Positions 35,411-44,213 of a DNA stretch of 64,000 bases are shown piece after piece. The notes under the pieces were generated by a model. It did not search any database, was not told the DNA's origin, and was given only the letters and a program-made list of their open reading frames with translations. The position numbers and the translations under genes are program-made. The first letter of the stretch is position 1, and each line of letters opens with the position of its first letter. This stretch comes from Clostridia bacterium (GTDB taxonomy: Bacteria; Bacillota; Clostridia; UMGS1883), in assembly GCA_017472685.1 (NCBI GenBank), contig JAFUOO010000004.1:62001-126000 (forward strand), read 5' to 3'.

Positions 35411-36731
35411 ATTATCGGACCATTTTACCCTGAGGAGGCTTTTAAAGTTTGTTTTCCCCAGTATTGTAATGATGGTGTTCACATCAATATACGGCGTTGT
35501 GGATGGGCTTTTTGTGTCAAACTATGCAGGCAAGGATGCCTTCACGGCGGTTAATCTTATCTATCCGTTCATAATGGTTTTAGGTGCCGTTGGCTTTATG
35601 ATAGGCACGGGCGGTACGGCAATTGTGGCAAAAACCTTAGGCGAGGGCGAAGGGAGACTGGCAAACAGGTACTTTTCCTTTCTCGTTTATGTAACAATTG
35701 TTTTTGGTGCAGCCACTGCAATAGCAGGCATTGTGCTACTCCGCCCCATGGCACAGCTTTTGGGTGCCGAGGGCGTTATGGTTGACTACTGCGTAACCTA
35801 CGGCAGAATAATACTTTGTGCGCTTCCGTTTTTCATGCTGCAGAACATTTTCCAGAGCTTTTTTGTCAGCGCGGAAAAGCCTCAGCTTGGGCTTTTTGTA
35901 ACGGTTATGGCAGGGCTTACAAACATTGTGCTCGACTATGTGCTTGTGGGGGTAATCCCACTGGGGCTTGTGGGTGCGGCAGTTGCAACTGCCATAAGCC
36001 AGACGGTGGGCGGCTTAGTGCCCTTTTTGTACTTTGCCTTCCCCAACAGCAGCGTGCTCAGGCTCACAAAAACTAAAATATATCCCGCTGTGCTTTTAAA
36101 AACCTGCTCAAACGGCATGAGCGAGCTTCTTGGCAACATATCCATGAGCCTTGTCAGCATGCTTTATAACTTCAAGCTCATTGAGGTGGCAGGCAATGAC
36201 GGCGTTGCGGCATATGGCGTTATTATGTATCTGCAGTTCATTTTTGTGTCAATTTTCATTGGCTATGCAATAGGCAGCGCGCCTATCATAAGCTACAATT
36301 ACGGCGCAGGCAACGAAAGAGAATTAAAAGGTGTGTTCAGAAAAAGCCTCATTCTCATGGTGGGAACAGGCGTTGCTATGGCACTTGCATCCTTTTTACT
36401 CTCAAATCCCTTGTCAAAGGTTTTTGTGGGCTACGACGAGAAGCTTTTCACCATGACAGTGCGGGGCTTCAAGCTTTTTTCCGTGGCGTTTTTAGCCTGC
36501 GGTGTAAACATTTTTGCATCAAGCTTCTTTACGGCGCTCAATAATGGGCTGGTGTCGGCAATATTGAGCGTTTTACGAACGGTTGTTTTTCAGGTTATCT
36601 TTGTTCTGGCGTTGCCACTCCTCTGGGGGCTGGACGGCATATGGTTTTCAAGCCCCATGACAGAAATTGTGAGCGTGGTTGTTTCGGTCGTGTTCTTTAT
36701 GGCGCTGAAAAATAAATATAAATACGCATAA
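35400..36731 (+). CDS. MATE-family multidrug/Na+ antiporter
   Basis: A 443-residue protein with 12 predicted membrane helices. The two-half MATE pattern is visible: IYGVVDGLFVSNYAGKDAFTAVNLIYP in the first half (shown to 20: IYGVVDGLFVSNYAGKDAFT) and the matching SAPIISYNYGAGNERELK region in the second. The substrate cannot be told from sequence. It is coupled by overlap to nnr and ends at a strong terminator. Confidence 0.9.
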   Translation: MAIKLSDHFTLRRLLKFVFPSIVMMVFTSIYGVVDGLFVSNYAGKDAFTAVNLIYPFIMVLGAVGFMIGTGGTAIVAKTLGEGEGRLANRYFSFLVYVTIVFGAATAIAGIVLLRPMAQLLGAEGVMVDYCVTYGRIILCALPFFMLQNIFQSFFVSAEKPQLGLFVTVMAGLTNIVLDYVLVGVIPLGLVGAAVATAISQTVGGLVPFLYFAFPNSSVLRLTKTKIYPAVLLKTCSNGMSELLGNISMSLVSMLYNFKLIEVAGNDGVAAYGVIMYLQFIFVSIFIGYAIGSAPIISYNYGAGNERELKGVFRKSLILMVGTGVAMALASFLLSNPLSKVFVGYDEKLFTMTVRGFKLFSVAFLACGVNIFASSFFTALNNGLVSAILSVLRTVVFQVIFVLALPLLWGLDGIWFSSPMTEIVSVVVSVVFFMALKNKYKYA

Positions 36732-36760
36732 AAACGTGTCGCATAAGCGACACGTTTTTT
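36731..36760 (+). terminator. Terminator after the MATE gene
   Basis: AAAACGTGTCGC-ataa-GCGACACGTTTT with a T tract. Confidence 0.92.
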
Positions 36761-36814
36761 GTTGGGATGAAATGACACCTCACATTGTGTTATGGTTTAA
36801 ACGGAGGTGATAAA

Positions 36815-37141
36815 ATGTTTTTTACTGAAAATAACGATATTACAATAACAAAAGGGGACAGCAGGAAAATTAATCTTAAATTTCATAATAAGGACGGAAG
36901 CGAATATGTTCCCACACAAGCAGATGCTGTTATTTTTTCTGTAAAAAAGAATAGGGAGAGTTTTTCCGGCATTGTATCAGAAAAAAGAGGCTGCGAAATT
37001 GTTTTTACGGCATCGGAAACCGAAAAAATTCCTTCCGGAGAATATGTGTACGATGTTAACATCCAAAGAAGCACAGGCGAAAGACTTACCGTAATTGAAG
37101 GAAAATTTATTGTGAGAAAGGCGGTACATAATTTTGAATGA
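36815..37141 (+). CDS. Phage baseplate-like beta-sandwich protein
   Basis: A 108-residue protein beginning MFFTENNDITITKGDSRKI with a beta-rich pattern and a C-terminal EGKFIVRKAV. This layout resembles the N-terminal domains of upper-baseplate and tail-fibre proteins of phages of Firmicutes. GGAGGT precedes the ATG. It overlaps the next gene by eight bases. No other virion genes are nearby, so it may be a remnant or a co-opted cell-surface protein. Family membership is inferred from pattern only. Confidence 0.6.
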   Translation: MFFTENNDITITKGDSRKINLKFHNKDGSEYVPTQADAVIFSVKKNRESFSGIVSEKRGCEIVFTASETEKIPSGEYVYDVNIQRSTGERLTVIEGKFIVRKAVHNFE

Positions 37142-38777
37142 AATAACAGGATATATTGAAGTGCCCTTCCATGGTGAAAACGGTGCAAGCGCATATGACA
37201 TTGCCGTGAAATACGGATACGAGGGCACGGAAGAGGAATGGGTCAATTCCTTGGGGTTTATTCCGAACGGCAGTATAGGCACGGAAAAGTTCAACGAGGA
37301 CGTTTTCAAGGAGTTCGACAAAAAGGAAAGCCTGGAAAACAAGGGGCAGCCCTCGGGTTATGCTCCACTTAACGAAGAAGGAAAGGTGCCCGAGCGATAC
37401 ATTCCAGGAAGAGACGTGGAAGTTCCCGACATTGTGACAGAACAGGGATTTTATTTTCTTTCCACCAGTAAATCCGGATCAGCTGCATTTTCGGTTACAA
37501 ATGCAATATTTTTAGGTCAGGGTGACCGAATGAACTGGTGGACTAATACGAGCATAACAAATTCCACGCAGGTTCCTGCGCTTGTAAAGCTGGCAAGTGC
37601 TTCCGCAGAAAAGCCATCGGAGCTATTGGTGGAAGGTATTGCAGGTTACTGTAGCTATGAATATGTTGCGCCCAATGATATGTATGTGGCGTTTTCAATA
37701 AAGAATGCAGATGGTTACAAATGTGAGATTGAACGCGTGCCTGCTTATAAAAAGCAGATAGAAAAGGTTTATCCCACTATTGTGTCGGAAGAAACAGGGA
37801 TCGAATACGGCAAAGGATATATAGTGGCATCATCGGGTGCGATTGCGAACACCACCTCCGAAGCATCAAAGTGCACAAGCCTCATAAAGCTTAAAAGGGG
37901 AGAAAGCATTTTCTTTTACAGTAAGGGCTATCAGTCGGGTACGGTGGCGGTTTTATACGAATATGATAAGAACGATATTCCTCTCCGTGCAGTAATCACG
38001 CCTGCTGACAATACCCGTAAACCGTTTACGTATACGGAGCTTAAGAGCGAGGGCTATTACAGAGCTTCGTGCTATACCATGCAAGAGGAATTCAAGGTGG
38101 AAAAATGTGCTTGTGCAATAAATATGCTCGAAGCGTATGCCAACACACAGGCGGCTGACCACGAGCACTACAGCCTGCTTTTTGAAAAGGCAATCTTTAT
38201 AGGGGACAGTATTACAAAGGGTGTTCTGGGTACTACAGGCTGTACAAACCCAAAAATATCATACCCTTATTATATAGGCAAAATGACAGGCTGGGAAATT
38301 ACAAATGCGGGGCACCCATCATATACAACACAGCAGTTCTGGGAAAACGATTTAAAAACTCTTGACTTTACCGACAAGGATATATGCTTCATATATCTTG
38401 GACAAAACGGCGGGTTTACAGACGGCACCGAAGCGGATGTTCAGGCTGTGGCGTATTGTAATATAATAGAATACATAAAAGAGCAAAACCCCGACATTCA
38501 CATATTTATGCTTATGGGCGGAGGCAAGAGTGCAACTGTTGTGCTTCCCATGATAGCAGAAAAATATGATTTGCCCTGTCTTGACATATACAGAAATCAG
38601 TATTATACAATACTGAAAAACATAGACTATCATCCCTACAAGGAGGACGGCGAAACAAGAGACCTTGTTCATCTTGGCAGAGTAGGGTACCTTGAATTGG
38701 CAAAGTCAGTTCTCAATATGACCTTTGATTATATCAACGAAAACAAGGCGGATTTTGAATACCCGTACCCCAATTAA
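37134..38777 (+). CDS. SGNH/GDSL hydrolase with phage tail-fibre-like N-terminus
   Basis: A 547-residue protein. Residues 15-40 hold the phage tail collagen-adjacent motif GASAYDIAVKYGYEGTEEEW followed by VNSL. The middle (about 100-340) is beta-rich and unlike anything I recognise. The C-terminal SGNH hydrolase (about 350-540) has GDS at 357-359, Asn in GQNG (423-426) and the final His in VHLGRVGYLELA. Such enzymes deacylate polysaccharides. There is no signal peptide. It lies directly upstream of the tRNA used as an integration site, which fits an origin in an earlier prophage. Confidence 0.75.
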   Translation: MNEITGYIEVPFHGENGASAYDIAVKYGYEGTEEEWVNSLGFIPNGSIGTEKFNEDVFKEFDKKESLENKGQPSGYAPLNEEGKVPERYIPGRDVEVPDIVTEQGFYFLSTSKSGSAAFSVTNAIFLGQGDRMNWWTNTSITNSTQVPALVKLASASAEKPSELLVEGIAGYCSYEYVAPNDMYVAFSIKNADGYKCEIERVPAYKKQIEKVYPTIVSEETGIEYGKGYIVASSGAIANTTSEASKCTSLIKLKRGESIFFYSKGYQSGTVAVLYEYDKNDIPLRAVITPADNTRKPFTYTELKSEGYYRASCYTMQEEFKVEKCACAINMLEAYANTQAADHEHYSLLFEKAIFIGDSITKGVLGTTGCTNPKISYPYYIGKMTGWEITNAGHPSYTTQQFWENDLKTLDFTDKDICFIYLGQNGGFTDGTEADVQAVAYCNIIEYIKEQNPDIHIFMLMGGGKSATVVLPMIAEKYDLPCLDIYRNQYYTILKNIDYHPYKEDGETRDLVHLGRVGYLELAKSVLNMTFDYINENKADFEYPYPN

Positions 38778-38785
38778 AAACAAAG

Positions 38786-38815
38786 CGGTAAGCTGAAAGG
38801 CTTACCGTTTTGTTT
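38786..38815 (+). terminator. Terminator after the SGNH hydrolase
   Basis: CGGTAAGC-tgaaag-GCTTACCG followed by TTTTGTTTT. Confidence 0.88.
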
Positions 38816-38885
38816 TAAAAAGATGGTATATATGTGCAAAAAGTGCATATAATTAAAACGAAAATAAAAATTTTCAAAAAAAGTC

Positions 38886-38914
38886 TTTACAAACTCAAAA
38901 TTTTGTGCTATATT
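38886..38914 (+). promoter_or_regulatory. Promoter of tRNA-fMet
   Basis: TTTACA, 17-bp spacer, TATATT, ending 30 bp before the tRNA. Confidence 0.7.
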
Positions 38915-38944
38915 AATATAGCTGACAGCGAAACAGTTAAATAT

Positions 38945-39023
<79 letters not shown>

Positions 39024-39028
39024 GAAAT

Positions 39029-39061
39029 AATCCCACAAACATCGTGTTTGTGGGATTTTCT
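39029..39061 (+). terminator. Element-encoded terminator after tRNA-fMet
   Basis: AATCCCACAAACA-tcg-TGTTTGTGGGATT followed by TTCTCT. It lies just inside the left end, so it replaces the chromosomal tRNA terminator that is now at 46557-46591. Confidence 0.85.
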
Positions 39062-39484
39062 CTGTCTTTGGGGCATAGATTCTGATTGCAAAATAGTGCA
39101 ATCTAATGCAATATAATTAAATCTATTTCGCCGTCATTTGGGCGTCACAAGCCTATTTTTGCCCTTTTTGTGGTCGTCAAGGTCGTCGCCGACGAAAGAA
39201 GCCTCAAATAAAATTTCGTAATACCCTATCAAAAATCGGGAATTCCCAAAACCCAAAAGCACCTATCGGGAACTTCTACCATCCAAAAATGCAGGTAGCA
39301 AAAGAAACCTTGCCAGAATTCCCCAATCCCCACCCAAGAAACATACAGATACCTATATTCCTGCTGACCACTATTCTTGACTATCTGGAATATGCCCAAA
39401 GTTCATCCATTGGCTTACCGCCTTTGTTATGAGCTTTTTTTATTGTCTATTACCTTGCTGTGACGGCGAAAAGACGGCGAGCAA
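39062..39484. other. Left-end noncoding region of the element with candidate integrase arm sites
   Basis: No credible gene. GACGGCGA occurs three times: on the minus strand at 39128-39135 and twice in tandem on the plus strand at 39462-39469 and 39473-39480. An AATCCCCA copy, the reverse of the TGGGGATT repeats of the right end, is at 39325-39332. These fit arm-type integrase or excisionase sites. Confidence 0.5.
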
Positions 39485-39520
39485 CAAAAAATACCATTCC
39501 CTTGTGTTAGAGAATGGTAT
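39485..39520 (-). terminator. Terminator of the integrase operon
   Basis: ATACCATTC (39491-39499) pairs with GAATGGTAT (39512-39520). On the minus strand a run of six T follows. Confidence 0.8.
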
Positions 39521-39601
39521 GTGTTTTCGTATTGATTATAGTTTTATTAGTCTTGTTTCATATTCAGTAAGTAATCAGTAGTGAGGTCATAATTGTATGG
39601 A

Positions 39602-40759
39602 TTAGCTTATCTGTCTGCTATCTCCAAGGATTTTTGCATCCATTTTATCGCCAGCCTCTTTATTCATACTGGGCAGGGCGTGAGCATAGATGTTCATAGT
39701 TGTACTTATGTCTGCATGACCAAGTCTTGTTTGTATTATTTTAGGACTTATACCTGCACCAAGCATTGCTGTTGCACAAGTATGTCTTAAGTCATGCAGT
39801 CTTATTTTTTTGAGATTGTTTGCTTCACAGAAACGCTCCCACTTCTGGGTGATTGAGTCAGGACTGAAGGCTTTGCCATTCTTTTGGCATATTACGCAGT
39901 TACTGTCTACGAAATTCCAACCCATAGCCATCTTCTTTTCAAGGTAGCGTTTATGTTCTTGCTTTAACAGGCGTAATAAGTTTTCGCCTATGCTTATGTC
40001 ACGAATGCCTGATTGTGTTTTTGGAGCTTTTGTTTTCTTTGCACCTTTTACATTGACTTTGCTTTTGTTGATATGGATGATACCATTATCTAAGTCAATA
40101 TCAGACCATTGTAATGCCACAATCTCACCTCTGCGAAAGCCTACGGATATTATGAGGGTAATTAGAAGATACATATCCGTACCTTCTGCTACCTTTAATA
40201 CCTTTGCAATTTCAGCATCATCATAGACTTCTGCTTTGTATTTTACGGCTTTTGGAAGTTCCACACCCAAGCAAGGATTTTTGGGAATCATGTTGAGGAT
40301 AACTGCCTTATCCAATGCCGCTTTGAGGTTTAGGAAAATGTTCTTAACCGACTTAGGAGCAAGGTTTTCAGCAGTAGATAATGTATTAACCCATTGCTGA
40401 ATTGCAGATGTCTGTAAGCTTTTTAAGGGCGTATTGCCAAGGTATGGAATAAGCTTGTTCTTGATGCGTTCTTCATAGCCTGCTCTTGTGGTGTCTTCTA
40501 TGTTAGGCAGATATAATTTGAGCCATTCAAGCATCCAGTCACCAAGCTTCATTGCTGACGGCTTAATGACGGCTCCGTTATTGAGAAGTTCATTTTTCAT
40601 TCTGTCAAGCTTAGCTTCAGCCTCTTTTTTAGTGCCATTGACTGTTTTATAAATCCTTTGTCTTTTGCCTGTGATGGGGTCACGGTCGGTTTCTAATACT
40701 ATTTGGTAGGAAACTACCTTACTTTTAGTTTGTCTTTTGCGAATGTAACCTGTAGCCAT
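39602..40759 (-). CDS. int: Tyrosine-type site-specific integrase
   Basis: A 385-residue Tn916/phage-type recombinase. An N-terminal AP2-like arm-binding domain (MATGYIRKRQTKSKVVSYQI) is followed by a SAM-like core-binding domain (about 65-160) and the catalytic domain with Arg in GFRRGEI (about 209), HDLRHT (322-327), GHAD (347-350) and Tyr in MNIYAH (358). All catalytic residues are present. The start at 40759 follows AAGGAGG; the longer frame to 40804 does not. It is transcribed toward attL and ends 579 bp from the repeat. It is the enzyme expected to recognise tRNA-fMet. Confidence 0.95.
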   Translation of the reverse strand: MATGYIRKRQTKSKVVSYQIVLETDRDPITGKRQRIYKTVNGTKKEAEAKLDRMKNELLNNGAVIKPSAMKLGDWMLEWLKLYLPNIEDTTRAGYEERIKNKLIPYLGNTPLKSLQTSAIQQWVNTLSTAENLAPKSVKNIFLNLKAALDKAVILNMIPKNPCLGVELPKAVKYKAEVYDDAEIAKVLKVAEGTDMYLLITLIISVGFRRGEIVALQWSDIDLDNGIIHINKSKVNVKGAKKTKAPKTQSGIRDISIGENLLRLLKQEHKRYLEKKMAMGWNFVDSNCVICQKNGKAFSPDSITQKWERFCEANNLKKIRLHDLRHTCATAMLGAGISPKIIQTRLGHADISTTMNIYAHALPSMNKEAGDKMDAKILGDSRQIS

Positions 40760-40864
40760 TGTTAATGCCTCCTTGTGTGCTTTTGAATTATTATATATAA
40801 CCATACTTTTTTGAAATACACATTCGGAAGTTTGATACTATCGTTTCCTTTGATTTTAGGGATG

Positions 40865-41065
40865 TTAGTTAGTGTAGACTATTTGCTTACCCTTCTTTTG
40901 GATGTAAGCGTTGAATTTTTCTTCTGATACTCTGTATTGGTTGCCTATCTTGATGTAGTCGATACCACTGTATTTAATGAATGCCAGAGCCGTTGGGTAC
41001 GAAACCTTTAAAAGCTTGGATATTGTTTTTGGAGTCAGAAACGATTGGGAACTGTTGTTGGACAT
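40865..41065 (-). CDS. Excisionase-like helix-turn-helix protein
   Basis: A 66-residue DNA-binding protein of the excisionase/MerR-like type: FLTPKTISKLLKVSYPTALA followed by FIKYSGIDYIKIGNQYRVSEEKF (in part), the pattern of a winged helix. It lies directly upstream of the integrase on the same strand, the usual place for a recombination directionality factor. The Met at 41065 follows AAAAGGAG; its first 92 bases overlap the end of the DUF927 gene in another frame, which is a long overlap. Confidence 0.8.
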   Translation of the reverse strand: MSNNSSQSFLTPKTISKLLKVSYPTALAFIKYSGIDYIKIGNQYRVSEEKFNAYIQKKGKQIVYTN

Positions 41066-42833
41066 CTTTTGTTTTCTCCTTTTCATTTGTAGCTTTTTGA
41101 TTAACTGATGTTATATCGAAAACATAGAAGACATAGACTTTTTCTCTACCTTTGTTGACATCTATTGTACGAATACGGTAGTTTTTATCCTTTTCATAAT
41201 CGATGAGGTCTTTCTCCTTCCAAGCCTTAAGACATTGTGCTTTAGTGTAGCCACCATCTATAAGGAGCTTGTCAAGGATATTTTCACGTACAGAGTATTC
41301 ACCAATGATTTTCTTACCGAACTTGTTAGTTCTTTCAAATCGAGCCTTGGATTCATACCTGCCCCAAACAGTGCCACTGGTAATGACATTATTTACTGTG
41401 GGCATTTCATAGAAGTGAGCGTTATTACTTGCAAATTCTTTCATAAGGTAGTCATAGCTCTTACTGGAGATATCCATGCTGTTTTCGTCATCACTTAAGT
41501 AGTCGGCGAAATATTGAATGATTGCATTGGTATCAAAGTCCAGTCCTAATGCTTTCTTTGCAATTTCTGCTGTTGTAAGATACACGGCAGGGAAGTTACA
41601 AATGAACTTATCAACAAATTTGACCTGCGGGAGCATACCTTGAAGTTTGGTTACCCACGCATCATATATCTCTGCAATCATATCGACATCGCCATTTCTT
41701 GCAACATAGGTGGCAAAAAATGAAGCTATCATGCCATTATTTTCAGCACATACCTTTTTTATAGTATCGGATTGCTTTGCAGAAACTGTTAATGCTGACT
41801 TCATTTCGAAAACTCTGTTGTAGAGACCTTCAAGCTTTGCAGAGCATTTTTGTAATATGGATGTTTCTCCCATTGTTATGATACTGCCTTTGAAGCCTGG
41901 AAGCTCTGATACAGTCAAGTCTTTTGACATTCTTGATTTGCTGTTACCGTCAAACAAATCAAATACTAAGCTTTGCATATCTTTGCCACGATACTTACCA
42001 AGTTCATCCAATACGAGTGGCACGCCGTTGAGCCCTGCAAGTTTGCCTAAGAGTGCATTTTCTGTAGCAGAAAAACTTTGCATTAAGCTTGAACGCAATA
42101 CCTGACGATTATCTTCATCAATTTCTGTTCTTCCAACATTGAAAGGCTCTCCTGCAATTGAGGTTGCTAAGTATGCTGCAGTTGATTTGCCCGAACTGGA
42201 AACTGCGCACAAATGTAATATGCCGTTGCCTATGGGATATTTAACCGATAATAATGGGATAATCACAGCAGATAGTGAAGCAAGTAACACTATAGACATT
42301 GGTGTATGGGGTAATACTTCTTTATTGACCATAGCAATCCATTTACTGACTTTGCCCATCGGTGTGATTTTGAAGTTACCAAGGTACTTACCCATTGTTG
42401 CATGTACAGGGGTAATAATGGTGTTGAATTTATAGCACCACTGGGGACTACCATCTGCACTGAATAAGGGTGTATTTATCCAACCGAGGTAGTTATAGCA
42501 GTAGTTAGGGGTTTTATTGTCAAGAAAATATTGGTCTTCCTGTACCCTTATACTTTCAGCAAAAACATCGTACTGTTTCCTTTTCACATCCATACCAGCA
42601 TCTACAAGTTCTTTGCAAAAGGTAGGGTCTTCCAATACTCCGCGAGTGATGTATTTTGTTCTGTCGCCTGTGCCATACGGAAATTTTAATTGGAATGTAT
42701 AGCAATCCTTTTCAACAGACTCATAGATGCGGTTAAGCGTTATTTCTCTACCGCAGGGAGTGAAGACATCTACATTATTCTTGAAATCATAACTCAGTGT
42801 GCCATAATAGCCATTTTGGAAATCAATTCTCAT
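40974..42833 (-). CDS. DUF927-domain ATPase, replication-type protein of the element
   Basis: A 619-residue protein with a central DUF927 helicase-like domain (about 100-400): Walker A SSSGKST (212-218), Walker B VPLVLDELGKY (271-281) and GSIITMGETS, the sensor region. DUF927 proteins are widespread in phage-inducible islands and small integrative elements, where they are thought to help replication. The N-terminal 100 residues look like a separate beta-rich domain, and the C-terminus has a winged-helix pattern (NILDKLLIDGGYTKAQCLKAW in part). No primase catalytic motif seen. ATG with AAAGGAGG. Confidence 0.85.
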   Translation of the reverse strand: MRIDFQNGYYGTLSYDFKNNVDVFTPCGREITLNRIYESVEKDCYTFQLKFPYGTGDRTKYITRGVLEDPTFCKELVDAGMDVKRKQYDVFAESIRVQEDQYFLDNKTPNYCYNYLGWINTPLFSADGSPQWCYKFNTIITPVHATMGKYLGNFKITPMGKVSKWIAMVNKEVLPHTPMSIVLLASLSAVIIPLLSVKYPIGNGILHLCAVSSSGKSTAAYLATSIAGEPFNVGRTEIDEDNRQVLRSSLMQSFSATENALLGKLAGLNGVPLVLDELGKYRGKDMQSLVFDLFDGNSKSRMSKDLTVSELPGFKGSIITMGETSILQKCSAKLEGLYNRVFEMKSALTVSAKQSDTIKKVCAENNGMIASFFATYVARNGDVDMIAEIYDAWVTKLQGMLPQVKFVDKFICNFPAVYLTTAEIAKKALGLDFDTNAIIQYFADYLSDDENSMDISSKSYDYLMKEFASNNAHFYEMPTVNNVITSGTVWGRYESKARFERTNKFGKKIIGEYSVRENILDKLLIDGGYTKAQCLKAWKEKDLIDYEKDKNYRIRTIDVNKGREKVYVFYVFDITSVNQKATNEKEKTKDVQQQFPIVSDSKNNIQAFKGFVPNGSGIH

Positions 42834-42860
42834 TAGAGGTTCCTCCTTTCTTTAGAGTTT

Positions 42861-42911
42861 AGACATTTCTGTCTGTGCTGACAATATAGCACATTGTTTT
42901 TCATATTTCAA
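42861..42911 (-). promoter_or_regulatory. Promoter and possible operator for the DUF927-xis-int operon
   Basis: On the minus strand TTGAAA (42906-42911), 17-bp spacer, TATATT (42883-42888). A palindrome AGACAgaaaTGTCT (42861-42874) overlaps the start-point region and could bind a repressor. Confidence 0.7.
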
Positions 42912-43154
42912 GCCCTATTTTTCTCGCAAAACCGCACGGTTAAGGGATTTTTGCCAATTTTATTTTTCTGATAATTGTATATTTATGGTAATTTTAGAAC
43001 GGAGTTAAGTGTCTTTTGGCGACGATGTCCTTATCAAGATGGGGTTTGCGAAATTTATTATCGGCAACAAAGGTTGTAATAATTTTACATTTTTGCACCT
43101 GTTTTTTACCAAAAAAAATTTTTTAATAGGCACAAAAAAACAACAAAGTATTAG
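42912..43154. other. A+T-rich control region of the element
   Basis: No gene on either strand. A+T-rich, with long T and A runs near 43085-43140, placed between divergent operons and next to the replication-type gene. It could hold an origin of replication or a short plus-strand RNA that ends at the following terminator. I see no clear iterons. Confidence 0.4.
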
Positions 43155-43198
43155 AAAGTAAACAAGCGGTAGCGAGATACCGCTTGTTTACTTTTTTA
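43155..43198 (+). terminator. Strong plus-strand hairpin terminator in the control region
   Basis: Perfect 17-bp arms AAAGTAAACAAGCGGTA and TACCGCTTGTTTACTTT with a GCGAGA loop and further T. It lies 75 bp before the first plus-strand gene and has no coding gene upstream on that strand, so it ends a noncoding RNA or works as an attenuator. Confidence 0.85.
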
Positions 43199-43272
43199 AT
43201 CCCCAAAATACCAACAAATCATTAGTACGCCCTTATTGGGATATAAATTTTTACAGAAAGGAGTTTATCGAA

Positions 43273-43590
43273 ATGTCACAGAGGAAGAAATTCAGGTTAG
43301 CTAATACAGATAAGAGAAATGTTGACCTTACGCTATATGCCAATTTGATTATTGATGCAGTTAACAGAACTGTACCCAATAAGCACCCCGAGATTTTTAC
43401 TGATTGCTTTGTTGTGGATTTGCTTACACAGAGAGAATCTGTACTACTTGGTAAGGAGCTATCCAGTATTCCCGAACTTAACAAATTAGGCAAGACTGTA
43501 AGCATTTTTAGGCTTTTTAATGGAAGGGTATATAATGTTAAGGATAGCATAGCACCTGCAAAAGAGATAAGAGGAGGTAGATTGCGATAG
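43273..43590 (+). CDS. Small protein of the element, unknown
   Basis: A 105-residue protein, basic at both ends: MSQRKKFRLANTDKRNVDLT at the start and AKEIRGGRLR at the end. It is predicted to be mixed helix and strand without membrane segments. AAAGGAG precedes the ATG. No family recognised. It is first of the plus-strand operon and shares four bases with the next gene. Confidence 0.6.
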   Translation: MSQRKKFRLANTDKRNVDLTLYANLIIDAVNRTVPNKHPEIFTDCFVVDLLTQRESVLLGKELSSIPELNKLGKTVSIFRLFNGRVYNVKDSIAPAKEIRGGRLR

Positions 43591-43808
43591 ATACTATTAA
43601 CCGCAAATATTTATCCATAGACGATATTCAAAAATATTACCTGCCAATCAGCAAAAAGAAGATTCGTTCATTAGTTAAGGAACATCTTGATGTTACTATG
43701 ATTGGTGGCAGAATGTATGTAGACAGAGATTCATTAGAGAAATTATTATCCAACGGCTTTTCGAAATAATGCAAAAGTTATTTATATATCATAATTATGA
43801 CCGATAGT
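43587..43808 (+). CDS. Helix-turn-helix (excisionase-type) protein with probable AUA start
   Basis: An open frame of about 73 codons whose product includes YLSIDDIQKYYLPISKKKIR and MIGGRMYVDRDSLEKI, the pattern of a MerR/excisionase-like winged helix. There is no ATG, GTG or TTG at a suitable place. GAGGAGG at 43571-43577 is nine bases before ATA at 43587, and that ATA overlaps the preceding stop as ATAG, like the common ATGA coupling. ATT at 43581 is an alternative. The stop lies inside the hairpin at 43801-43827. Confidence 0.5.
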
Positions 43809-43827
43809 AGCAAACCTACTATCGGTA
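43801..43827 (+). terminator. Hairpin, probable terminator
   Basis: ACCGATAGTAG-caaac-CTACTATCGGT followed by ATTTCTATTTT. It is 24 bp before the next gene start. Confidence 0.65.
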
Positions 43828-43850
43828 TTTCTATTTTAGGAGGGATTGTT

Positions 43851-44201
43851 ATGATTTACAAACTTGCAAATGTTTCAGACTTGGCTATGCTTCCACCTAT
43901 AGACAAGCCAACAATGGATGTTTTATTTGAGTACACAAATATTCTGGAAACGGAATATGGCTCTAATCGAGATGTTGACAATGGTTACGGCGGTTTTGTA
44001 CTGTATTGCACTTCCGGAACTAAGGCTGACGAAATTAAGGCTATGTTTGATTTTGAGAAGTATGTTATCGAATTTATTGAGCATACCTATGAGGCTAACC
44101 CACAAATATGTACTGTGGTTTATATAACCAGTTGTGAACGTGGGGTGGTACTTGTCATGTCAATCGATGACTTACCAAAAGAAATTACTAATACATTTTA
44201 G
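43851..44201 (+). CDS. Small acidic protein of the element, unknown
   Basis: A 116-residue protein beginning MIYKLANVSDLAMLPPIDKP. It is acidic and soluble, with a patterned centre (ADEIKAMFDFEKYVIEFIEH) and a hydrophobic C-terminal strand GVVLVMSIDD. I do not recognise it. AGGAGG is seven bases before the ATG, and the longer frame to 43797 runs through the hairpin. It lies 12 bp before the DUF1643 gene, so the two are likely to be expressed together. Confidence 0.6.
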   Translation: MIYKLANVSDLAMLPPIDKPTMDVLFEYTNILETEYGSNRDVDNGYGGFVLYCTSGTKADEIKAMFDFEKYVIEFIEHTYEANPQICTVVYITSCERGVVLVMSIDDLPKEITNTF

Positions 44202-44213
44202 GAGGATTTTATT

